This document shows, piece after piece, positions 26,534 through 33,561 of a stretch of DNA of 51,394 bases; position 1 is the first letter of the stretch; each line of letters starts with the position of its first letter. A program made the position numbers and the translations under genes. Location of the stretch: the NCBI GenBank assembly GCA_964424585.1, contig CAYRJD010000017.1:1-51394 (forward strand). The letters run 5' to 3'. The stretch is from CAYRJD01 sp964424585 (GTDB taxonomy: Bacteria; Actinomycetota; Acidimicrobiia; Acidimicrobiales; Poriferisodalaceae). The notes under the pieces are model-generated. The model had not been told where the DNA came from. It made no database searches and worked only from the letters and a program-made list of their open reading frames with translations.

Positions 26534-27163
26534 CTAGAGCAGTCGCAGTTCTCGGGCTATCGCCAACGCCTCGATGCGGTTGTGCGCGTGCAGCTTGGTG
26601 AGCAGCGACTGGATGTACGACCGCACGGTGTTCTCAGCCAGGTACAGCTCTTCGCCTATCTCTTTGCTCGTTCGCCCCAACGCCATCACGCACAGCACCT
26701 CGTACTCGCGCAGCGTCAGCGACTCGTAGTAGCCGCCGTCGTCGCCCAAGGTCAACGCCCGCATCTGAGGGTCTTCCACCAGCGACGGGTCGACGAACAC
26801 TTCCCCCGCCAGCACTCGTCGCAAGGCATCGACGAGGTTGCTGCCGTCTTTCAGCACCACGCCCACCGCTCCGGCGTTGAGGCACGCGCGCAGGGGCTCG
26901 CGGTCGTCGAACGCGGTGTGAATGACCACTCGAGACTTCTTCGAGGCCGTCGCCAGCGCTGCACAGAGGTGCGGCGCGAAGTGATCGCCGAGCTTCAAGT
27001 CGAGCACCACTAAGTCCGGCTTCAACGACTTCGCCAGCGCGACGCCGTCGTCGGCGGTCATCGCCTCGCCGACCAAGTTGAAGTCGGACTCGCCTTCGAG
27101 CAGGTGACGCACGCCGTCGATGACCACCGGGTGATCGTCGATCACGATGACCGAAGCAGTCAT
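26534..27163 (-). CDS. LuxR/NarL-type response regulator
   Basis: A 209-residue two-component response regulator. The receiver domain (1-120) has the acidic pair in VIVIDDHP, phospho-acceptor Asp55 in LVVLDLKLGD, a Thr-containing VVIHTAFDD and Lys in VVLKDGSN. The C-terminal 65 residues are a LuxR helix-turn-helix: LTLREYEVLCVMALGRTSKEIGEELYLAENTVRSY. The domain order and the HisKA_3 type of its kinases match the NarL group. It begins at ATG 27163, overlapping the stop of the second kinase by one base (TGATG), so the three regulatory genes are one translational unit. Its likely targets are the two promoters with the repeated 14-bp boxes. Confidence 0.9.
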   Translation of the reverse strand: MTASVIVIDDHPVVIDGVRHLLEGESDFNLVGEAMTADDGVALAKSLKPDLVVLDLKLGDHFAPHLCAALATASKKSRVVIHTAFDDREPLRACLNAGAVGVVLKDGSNLVDALRRVLAGEVFVDPSLVEDPQMRALTLGDDGGYYESLTLREYEVLCVMALGRTSKEIGEELYLAENTVRSYIQSLLTKLHAHNRIEALAIARELRLL

Positions 27164-28350
27164 CAGCTCGCGCGGTCCGCAGGTTCGAGCGGCAGCGACA
27201 CTCGGACGACGGTGCCGCCATCTTCGCCGCCTGAAACGTCGAGCGTGCCGCCCTGGCGTTGAGCCTGCGACAGCACGGATGCCAACCCCCAGTGGTGATC
27301 GCCTCGCGGGATGACTTCGAGCTCGAAGTCGTCGGGCAGCCCGCAGCCGTCGTCTTGTATGACGAGCGATACACGGGTCGGCTCAAAGTGCAGCGTCATC
27401 ACCACCAACGACGCGGCGGCGTGACACTCGACGTTGAACAGCGCTTGTCGCGCCGCGCCGATGAGCGCTGCCTCAGCACCAGGCGGCAAGGCCCGAACGT
27501 CGCCGCGAGTCACGAACTGCGCCATCACCACAGAGCGAGTGCGCAGCTCGTCGACCTCTCGTTGGAGCGCGACCGTCAACGCTTCGCTAGCTGATCTCGG
27601 CGCCATCACCTTGAACGCTCGACGCATGCGTTGGGTAGCCTCGCGGGCTTGGGTTTCGATGGTCGCAGCCACCGACATCAGCTGCTCATCGCCGGTGGTC
27701 CGCAGCCGCTGGGCTGAGACGCTGATCGAAAAGAGCAGCTGGCCGACGTCGTCGTGCAGCTCGCTGGCTATCCGTTGGCGCTCGGCGTCTACTCGATGCG
27801 CGATGGCGGCCGAAGTTCGCAACGACGCCGCCATCAGCGGAGCCACGCTTTGCGCTGCTTCCGACAGCAACGCCTTCGCCCGGTCGTCGATGGCGCCGAT
27901 TGACCGCACCCCACCGTAGAGAAGACCGACCAGCTCGTCGTCGTGTTCAACCGGAACGGCGACCAGGCCGCCCAAGCCCTCGCTGTCTGCGACGTCGATG
28001 AACAGCGGGTTGGTGATGCGAGGGTCGGTGACGTAGTCCTCGACTTCGACCGGGCGCTGCTCGATCATCACCTGACCGCCCAGGCCTTGCCCGCGCGAGA
28101 CCTCCACCTCCCGAAAGCGGTTGTGGCGCGCCCCGTGCACGCCCTTCATCGGGTAGTTGGCGTCGCCGTCGTGAATGGCAACCAGCACCAGCGGCAACCC
28201 GAGCACCTCATACAGCTCGTCCGCGGTGTGGCTAGCTAGCGAGCCTGGGTCTAGGTAGCGCACCAGGGTTTCGCTCAGGTCAGCAAGGCGCGTGAGGTCT
28301 TCGGTGTTCGCCAGCTCCATCACGCCCACGTACGGGCGGTCAAACTTCAC
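27163..28350 (-). CDS. GAF-domain sensor histidine kinase 2
   Basis: A 395-residue sensor kinase with no transmembrane segment, so probably cytosolic. Residues about 15-185 form a GAF-like sensory domain (RPVEVEDYVTDPRI, GLVAVPVEHDDELVGLLYGG). Next is a HisKA_3 phospho-acceptor helix RQRIASELHDDVGQLLFSIS with His199, and then an HATPase domain with an N-box region ALFNVECHAAAS and G-box QDDGCGLPDD. It resembles LiaS/DegS-type kinases that signal to NarL-type regulators. It overlaps the first kinase by four bases (28347-28350) and is a paralogue of it over the whole length. Confidence 0.88.
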   Translation of the reverse strand: MKFDRPYVGVMELANTEDLTRLADLSETLVRYLDPGSLASHTADELYEVLGLPLVLVAIHDGDANYPMKGVHGARHNRFREVEVSRGQGLGGQVMIEQRPVEVEDYVTDPRITNPLFIDVADSEGLGGLVAVPVEHDDELVGLLYGGVRSIGAIDDRAKALLSEAAQSVAPLMAASLRTSAAIAHRVDAERQRIASELHDDVGQLLFSISVSAQRLRTTGDEQLMSVAATIETQAREATQRMRRAFKVMAPRSASEALTVALQREVDELRTRSVVMAQFVTRGDVRALPPGAEAALIGAARQALFNVECHAAASLVVMTLHFEPTRVSLVIQDDGCGLPDDFELEVIPRGDHHWGLASVLSQAQRQGGTLDVSGGEDGGTVVRVSLPLEPADRAS

Positions 28351-29546
28351 TGGTCGCGCCCAGCAGACTGCTCGAGCGGCAGCGTTACGCGCACGATGGT
28401 GCCGCCGTCTTCGCCGCTGCTGACGTCGAGCGTTCCGCCCTGACGCTGAACCTGCGACAGCATCGATGCCAAGCCCCAGTGACGCTCGCCGCTCGGAATG
28501 ACCTCCACGTTGAAGGAGTCGCCCAGGCCGCGTCCGTCGTCTTGAACGACGAGCGAGACCTGCGTGGGCTCAAAGTGCAGCGTCAACACCACGAGCGATG
28601 CGCCTGCGTGCTGCTCGACGTTGAACAGCGCGCCCCGGGCCGCACCGATGAGCGCAGCTTCGGCCTGAGGCGGAAGCGGACGAAGGCTGCCGCGGGTGAC
28701 GAACTGCGCCATCAGCTCTGAGCGCGTCCGCAGCTCGTCGACTTCGCGGTGCAGCGCCACCGCGAGCGCCTCACTCGCGGACCTCGGCGCCATCACTTTG
28801 AACGCCTGACGCATGCGTTGCGTGGCCTCGCGGGCCTGCTCTTCGATGACAGCAGCCACCGACGTGAGCTGGTCGTCGTGGCTGCCGCGCAGCCGCTGCG
28901 CTGCGACGCTGATCGAGAACAGCAGCTGGCCGACGTCGTCGTGCAACTCGCTCGCTATGCGTTGGCGTTCGGCATCGACGCGCTGGGTGACCGCTTCTGA
29001 CGCCCGCAGCGATGCTGCCATCATCGGGGCCACGTTGCTGGCGGCTTCACATAGCAGCGACTTGGCTCGGTCGTTGATCGCCCCGACCGAGCGAACCCCG
29101 CCGTAGAGAATGCCGACCAGCTCGTCGTCGAACTCCACCGGAACCGCGACCATGCCGCCTAGCCCTTCGTGGTTGACGACGTCGACGAAGTGGCTGGTGA
29201 TGCGAGGGTCGGTCGCGTAGTTCTCGACTTCGACCGGCCGGCGTTCGATCATCACCCGGCCACCCAAGCCTTCGCCCCGTGAGATCTGCACTTGACGGAA
29301 GCGCTTGTGGCGTGCGCCGTGCACGCCCCTCATCGCGTAGCGGGTGGCGCCGTCGCGCACGGCCACCGAAACCAGCGGCAGCCCCAGCACCCGGTACAGC
29401 TCGAGCGCCGTGTGCTGAGCGAGCGCGCCCGGGTCTAAGAACCGAACCAAGCTGTCGCTCAAGTCCGCGAGGCGCGCCAGGTCGTCCGCGCTGGGTTCGG
29501 CGCTCGCGTGGGTGCTCGCGCCCGCGGATGGCCCGTCGACGCTCAC
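28347..29546 (-). CDS. GAF-domain sensor histidine kinase 1
   Basis: A 399-residue cytosolic-type sensor kinase, paralogous to the next gene. A Ser/Ala-rich N-terminus of 20 residues is followed by the GAF domain (RPVEVENYATDPRI, GMVAVPVEFDDELVGILYGG), the HisKA_3 helix RQRIASELHDDVGQLLFS with His202, and the HATPase domain with ALFNVEQHAGAS and QDDGRGLGDS. All catalytic boxes look intact in both copies. GTG start at 29546, 36 bases after the amidase stop, which places the amidase, both kinases and the regulator in one operon. Confidence 0.88.
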   Translation of the reverse strand: MSVDGPSAGASTHASAEPSADDLARLADLSDSLVRFLDPGALAQHTALELYRVLGLPLVSVAVRDGATRYAMRGVHGARHKRFRQVQISRGEGLGGRVMIERRPVEVENYATDPRITSHFVDVVNHEGLGGMVAVPVEFDDELVGILYGGVRSVGAINDRAKSLLCEAASNVAPMMAASLRASEAVTQRVDAERQRIASELHDDVGQLLFSISVAAQRLRGSHDDQLTSVAAVIEEQAREATQRMRQAFKVMAPRSASEALAVALHREVDELRTRSELMAQFVTRGSLRPLPPQAEAALIGAARGALFNVEQHAGASLVVLTLHFEPTQVSLVVQDDGRGLGDSFNVEVIPSGERHWGLASMLSQVQRQGGTLDVSSGEDGGTIVRVTLPLEQSAGRDQ

Positions 29547-29582
29547 CCGCCTAGCCCCGTGGAGGCTGGCCCCGTCTGGGAG

Positions 29583-31133
29583 CTATCTCGCCAAAGCCGA
29601 TTGGGCCATCGGTGACAGCGCAAAGCCTCCCACCAGTTCCTCATACGCCCGTCCGACTCGCATCAGCGTGGCTTCGTCCCACTGCTTGCCCACGATGCTC
29701 ATGCCGACCGGCATACCGTTGCCACCAGCCGCTGGCACCGTGAGGTCTGGGTTGCCGGTCAGGTTCGACACGCACGTATTGGGCACCATCTCGAGCGCTC
29801 GGGCGACGTAGTCGGGAATGGGGGCATCCGCGGGCGGAATCTCTTTGGCAGGAAACGGCAGCGTCGGGTAGCACAGCACGTCGTAAGTGTCGAGCGCCTC
29901 ATCCACCGCGGCGTTCACCTGGCCACGCAGGTTGGACGCTCGCCCGTAGGCGCCGCCGCCGTTGGTGCCAATGCTGTACTCGCCCAGCAAGACGACCAGT
30001 CGCAGCGTCTGGGAGATTTGGCTGGCGTTGGCTTCCCAGCCGCGCTTTGAGTGCTCCATCTGCTCTGGGTCGAAGGCGCCCTTGTAGTTCATGCCGTAGC
30101 CGTTGCCGCGCATCATCTGCCACACGGCACCGTCGAGCGCGATGACGCTCCAGATGTGAAACGCCTCGCGATGGATCGGCATCGAGAACGTCTCGACCGA
30201 CGCGCCTAGCTCGGTGAGCCGGTTGGCTTCGTTTCTTATGAGTTCGTCGGTAGCCGGGTCGCTCAGGTCTTCCCAGCCGAACGCTTCTTCGACGAGGCCG
30301 ATCTTGAGCCCAGCGATGCCGTCGTTCAGCCCGGCGGTGTAGTCGACGCCGTTCGGTGCGTGTCCCTGGCGAGGGTCGTTGCCATCCGGCCCGGCGATGA
30401 CCGTGAGAAACGTGGCGAGGTCGGTCATGTTGCGTGCGACCGGTCCGATGTGGTCGATGGTCATCTCGATGGGAAACGCGCCGGTGTAGGGCACCAGCCC
30501 CCAGGTCGGCTTGATGCCAGGAATGCCGCACCACGACGACGGCATCCGCACCGATCCGCCTTGGTCGCCGGCGGTCGCCATGTCGACTTCGCCTGCCGCG
30601 ACCAGCGCGCCGCTGCCGCCGGAAGACCCGCCGGAAGTTCGGGTGGTGTCCCACGGGTTGCGCACTGGGCCGGTTGCGGGCGTGTGGCTGCCGCCGGAAA
30701 AACACAGGTCTTCGCACACCGACTTGCCCAAAATGCGGCCGCCGGCGTCGAGGATGCGTCGCACGACGGTCGCGTCGACGCTCGGGGTGTAGCCCTCAAG
30801 AATGCGCGAGCCGTTCATCATCGGAACGCCGGCGACGGCGGTGTTGTCTTTGATGGCGAACGTGCGCCCAGCTAGCGGGCCTTCGTTTCGTTCTTGGATG
30901 TCGCAGCGGTAGTACCAGGCGCCGAGCGGGTTGTCGACGTCGGCCGGGCGATAGCTCTCGCGCTGCGGCGCGGTCGGTCGCGACGCCTCATAGAGCGCGT
31001 CGACCTGGTCGTAGGAAGCCAGCGATCCCTCGATGAGGGTTCGGAACACCGCCAGCTGGTCGTCTGTGAGCCCCAAGCCCCACTTGTTTGAAATTTCTTT
31101 GAGGTCAGAAACCTCGGGAACTGGAATGGTCAC
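29583..31133 (-). CDS. Amidase (amidase-signature family, nitrile-hydratase-linked type)
   Basis: A 516-residue amidase-signature hydrolase that splits a carboxamide into acid and ammonia. The Ser-cisSer-Lys triad is intact: Lys95 in FAIKDNTAVAGVPMMNGSR, cis-Ser171 in GGSSGGSG and nucleophile Ser194 in DQGGSVRMP. The stretches CEDLCFSGGSHTPATGPVRN, GLVPYTGAFPIEMTIDHIGP and NGYGMN closely resemble the enantioselective amidases encoded next to nitrile hydratase in rhodococci, as recalled from those proteins. GTG start with a perfect AAGGAGG 6 bases upstream. It heads the operon with two kinases and a response regulator, and its promoter carries the same box pair as the amide-type transporter operon, which supports an amide substrate. 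Confidence 0.9.
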   Translation of the reverse strand: MTIPVPEVSDLKEISNKWGLGLTDDQLAVFRTLIEGSLASYDQVDALYEASRPTAPQRESYRPADVDNPLGAWYYRCDIQERNEGPLAGRTFAIKDNTAVAGVPMMNGSRILEGYTPSVDATVVRRILDAGGRILGKSVCEDLCFSGGSHTPATGPVRNPWDTTRTSGGSSGGSGALVAAGEVDMATAGDQGGSVRMPSSWCGIPGIKPTWGLVPYTGAFPIEMTIDHIGPVARNMTDLATFLTVIAGPDGNDPRQGHAPNGVDYTAGLNDGIAGLKIGLVEEAFGWEDLSDPATDELIRNEANRLTELGASVETFSMPIHREAFHIWSVIALDGAVWQMMRGNGYGMNYKGAFDPEQMEHSKRGWEANASQISQTLRLVVLLGEYSIGTNGGGAYGRASNLRGQVNAAVDEALDTYDVLCYPTLPFPAKEIPPADAPIPDYVARALEMVPNTCVSNLTGNPDLTVPAAGGNGMPVGMSIVGKQWDEATLMRVGRAYEELVGGFALSPMAQSALAR

Positions 31134-31174
31134 TTCGCGCCTCCTTTTGTCGCACGCTAGGTGTCGCTGAACTC

Positions 31175-31180
31175 AAAGTA
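31175..31180 (-). promoter_or_regulatory. Candidate -10 box of the amidase-kinase operon
   Basis: TACTTT, followed by G, on the minus strand, 25 bases beyond the nearer 14-bp box. It matches the element at 26419-26424 in sequence and position. Transcription would start near 31168, about 35 bases before the GTG. Confidence 0.45.
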
Positions 31181-31205
31181 GTCGCGCGAACGCGAGGCGT
31201 ATACC

Positions 31206-31247
31206 CGCGAATGCAGGTTGTGCGGTGAGTTCGCGCGAATGCAGGTT
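31206..31247 (-). promoter_or_regulatory. Two direct 14-bp boxes, 28 bp apart, before the amidase operon
   Basis: On the plus strand CGCGAATGCAGGTT occurs perfectly twice, at 31206-31219 and 31234-31247. The spacing of 28 bp is identical to that before the transporter operon. Box centres lie near -45 and -73 from the candidate start. They are probably binding sites of the response regulator encoded in this operon, implying autoregulation. Confidence 0.65.
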
Positions 31248-31269
31248 TGACTGGCGGCCCGGCGTCGTG

Positions 31270-31284
31270 GCCCTCGATGAGGGC
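31270..31284. terminator. Hairpin after the acyl-CoA dehydrogenase pair
   Basis: GCCCTC, a GAT loop and GAGGGC form a six-pair GC stem one base beyond the dehydrogenase stop. There is no T run, but its place between that stop and the amidase promoter fits an operon boundary. Confidence 0.4.
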
Positions 31285-31285
31285 T

Positions 31286-32404
31286 CTAGCTTCGGGTGAT
31301 CAGCGGGTAGAGCCCGTCTGCGCCAGCGCCTACCGCGTGAGCGCCGAGCGCGCGGCGCCACCTGGCTTCTGAGCCGAACTCCTTGCGCCACGACCAGAGC
31401 CGCCGGCTGAGCTGATGAAGCGGGTACTCCTGCGTCATGCCCATAGCCCCGTGCGCCTGGTGGCACGCCTTGGTCGCACGAGCGGCAGCCTGGTTCGCGA
31501 CCAGCTTGGCTGCGGCGATTTCAAACGTCGCGTCGGCGAGGTCGTCGCTCTGGCTGGCAGCCAGCCCGGCGTGAGCCGCAGCCATCTGCGCGAGCGCGGC
31601 GTCTTGAGCAGCCCACACGAGATGCTGCTGGACAGCTTGAAAGCGGGCTACCGGCCGGCCGAACTGGACACGCTCGTTGGTGTAGCTCACCGTGAGGCGG
31701 CTCATCTTCATGAGCGCGCCGGCCATCAGCGCGACCCGGCCGAGCGCGCCCCGCAGTTCGAGCGTGACGGGGTTGACGTGCGGGCCGACCGGGTGAGCCA
31801 CCGCGGGTGTGTCGTTGAACGCGACGTCGTCGCGCGGCTCGCCCGCCATGTTTGGGCGCGAACGAACTTGGGCGTCGGCGAGCGCGAAACGAACAGCCAC
31901 GTTCGCGCCTTGGCTGTTGGTCGTCAAGAGCCAGCCGTGGCTCGCGGCGCTGGCCCACGGCACGTTGGTTGCTGAGCCTGACAGGCGCGCTTCGCCGTCC
32001 GCGCCTTCGAGCGTCACGTCATGGGTGGCGGCGACGGTGCACGGCGCGGCGTCTTGGCTAGATGCCAGTTCGACGCCAGCCGCGCCGCACAGCCAGCCCG
32101 CGAGAAGGTCGTGCTCGGCGAGCGGTAGAGGGGCGGCGTGGTAGCCGGCCAGGCGCAGCACCTCGAGCGCGTCTTGAAGCCGCCCGCCGAAACCTCCGGC
32201 CGTCTCGGGCGTCGAGACTGCCGTGAAGCCCGCCTCATCGAGCGTGCGCCACAGCGCGCCAGCCCAGCCTGTGGCCTCGGCGCTTTGAACGGCCTCGTGG
32301 GTGCAGTGTTCGCCGAGCAGGCGGTCAACGGTGTCGGTCAGCACGTCGTCGACCCCGAACGCGTCGGCGGCTTGGCTAGGCGTGGTGGGCGCTGCGGCGC
32401 TCAC
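31286..32404 (-). CDS. Acyl-CoA dehydrogenase-like subunit (beta-type partner)
   Basis: A 372-residue acyl-CoA dehydrogenase paralogue. The middle domain is short and divergent, lacking a clear SEPxAGSD and the usual flavin motif. The C-terminal four-helix domain is recognisable (VSYTNERVQFGRPVARFQAVQQHLVWAAQDAAL and ACHQAHGAMGMTQEYPLHQLSRRLWSW). This pattern fits the second subunit of heterotetrameric FadE enzymes, which together form one active site per pair. The GTG at 32404 overlaps the TGA of the upstream dehydrogenase (GTGA); the open frame continues 98 codons further upstream, but that part is a shadow. Tight coupling supports a 1:1 complex. Confidence 0.82.
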   Translation of the reverse strand: MSAAAPTTPSQAADAFGVDDVLTDTVDRLLGEHCTHEAVQSAEATGWAGALWRTLDEAGFTAVSTPETAGGFGGRLQDALEVLRLAGYHAAPLPLAEHDLLAGWLCGAAGVELASSQDAAPCTVAATHDVTLEGADGEARLSGSATNVPWASAASHGWLLTTNSQGANVAVRFALADAQVRSRPNMAGEPRDDVAFNDTPAVAHPVGPHVNPVTLELRGALGRVALMAGALMKMSRLTVSYTNERVQFGRPVARFQAVQQHLVWAAQDAALAQMAAAHAGLAASQSDDLADATFEIAAAKLVANQAAARATKACHQAHGAMGMTQEYPLHQLSRRLWSWRKEFGSEARWRRALGAHAVGAGADGLYPLITRS

Positions 32405-33561
32405 GCTGCGCGCTCCGTCAACCCTTGTAGCCCGCGGGAGGCGACCGAGCGCAAGATCTCGATGGTGCCGCCGCGGATGGTGTTGCCGGGGAACGTCACC
32501 ACGCACTGCGCCAACAACCGCTCGAAGAGCGAGTCGGCTTCGGGGGAGTACTCGCCCTCGGTGAGCTGCACCAACGCTTCGACAACTTCTTGCTCGAACC
32601 GGGTGCCCATCTCTTTCACCAGCGCGCTCTCGACCGACGGCGCCTCGCCTTCGTCGATCAGCCGAGCGACCGAGAGCGACAGGTTGCGAATCGACCACCA
32701 GCGCGCCGCCAGCTCGCCAAACAGGTCAGCGACCGGCTCGGCTAGCTCGGTGCCTGCTGACTCGCGCAGCAGCTGCTCGACCGTCGAGAAGGGCGACAGC
32801 CATCGGTCGGGGCCGCCGCGCTCGTACGCCATCTCGGTCGTGTTCTGGTGCCAACCCATGCCCAAATCTCCGACCACGTTTTCGTCTGGCACGAACACGT
32901 CGTTACACGACACCTCGTTGAAGTGGTGGGTGCCGTCCAAGAAAGGGATCGGGTTGATCTCGAGCCCGTCGCTGGTCAGGTCGATCAAGAACTGCGACAG
33001 CCCGGCGTGCTTGTTGCCGTCTTCCATCGGAGCCGTGCGCAGCAGGCAGATGAACCAGTCGTTGAGATGCGCGTTGGACGTCCAGATCTTGGTGCCGTTG
33101 ATGATCCATCCGCCCTCGGTTCGTTCGGCTCGAGTCGAAACCGAGGCGAGGTCGGAGCCGCTGTCTGGCTCGCTCATGCCGATGGAAAAGCCCAGCTCGC
33201 CGCGACACAGCGGCCCCAAGAAGCGCTCGCGCTGCTCGTCGTTGCCGAACTTCAAGATGATGTTGCCGGTCTGACGGTCGCCGACCCAGTGGTAGCCCAC
33301 CGGCGCGCCCCAGCGCAGCATCTCTTCAACCACGATGAACCGCTCAACCGCGGTGCGGTCGGAGCCGCCCCAAGCCGACGGCAGCGCCATGCCGACCCAG
33401 CCGCGCTGCGCCATCTTCTTTGAGAACTCCTTGTCGTGGCGCGCCGCCATGCCCAAGCACGGCTCGTGGCTGCCGACCGGCAGCTCGGTGGCCAGGAAGT
33501 TTCTGACGTCTTGTTGCAGCCGCAGCTCATCTGCGGTGAGTTGGGTGGGAACGAACCTCAC
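32401..33561 (-). CDS. Acyl-CoA dehydrogenase (alpha-type partner)
   Basis: A 386-residue acyl-CoA dehydrogenase. Seen: SAWGGSDRTAVERFIVVEEM, GFSIGMSEPDSGSDLASVSTRAERTEGGWIINGTKIWTSNAH for substrate and flavin contacts, HHFNEVSCNDVFVPDENVVGD, and the C-terminal TIRGGTIEILRSVASRGL. Gly replaces the Glu of the EGT motif, as in alpha subunits of heteromeric FadE pairs. GTG start overlapping the permease stop by four bases (33558-33561), which joins the dehydrogenase pair to the upstream ABC transporter operon. Heteromeric FadE enzymes in mycobacteria act on sterol side-chain CoAs; whether this pair does is unknown. Confidence 0.86.
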   Translation of the reverse strand: MRFVPTQLTADELRLQQDVRNFLATELPVGSHEPCLGMAARHDKEFSKKMAQRGWVGMALPSAWGGSDRTAVERFIVVEEMLRWGAPVGYHWVGDRQTGNIILKFGNDEQRERFLGPLCRGELGFSIGMSEPDSGSDLASVSTRAERTEGGWIINGTKIWTSNAHLNDWFICLLRTAPMEDGNKHAGLSQFLIDLTSDGLEINPIPFLDGTHHFNEVSCNDVFVPDENVVGDLGMGWHQNTTEMAYERGGPDRWLSPFSTVEQLLRESAGTELAEPVADLFGELAARWWSIRNLSLSVARLIDEGEAPSVESALVKEMGTRFEQEVVEALVQLTEGEYSPEADSLFERLLAQCVVTFPGNTIRGGTIEILRSVASRGLQGLTERAA

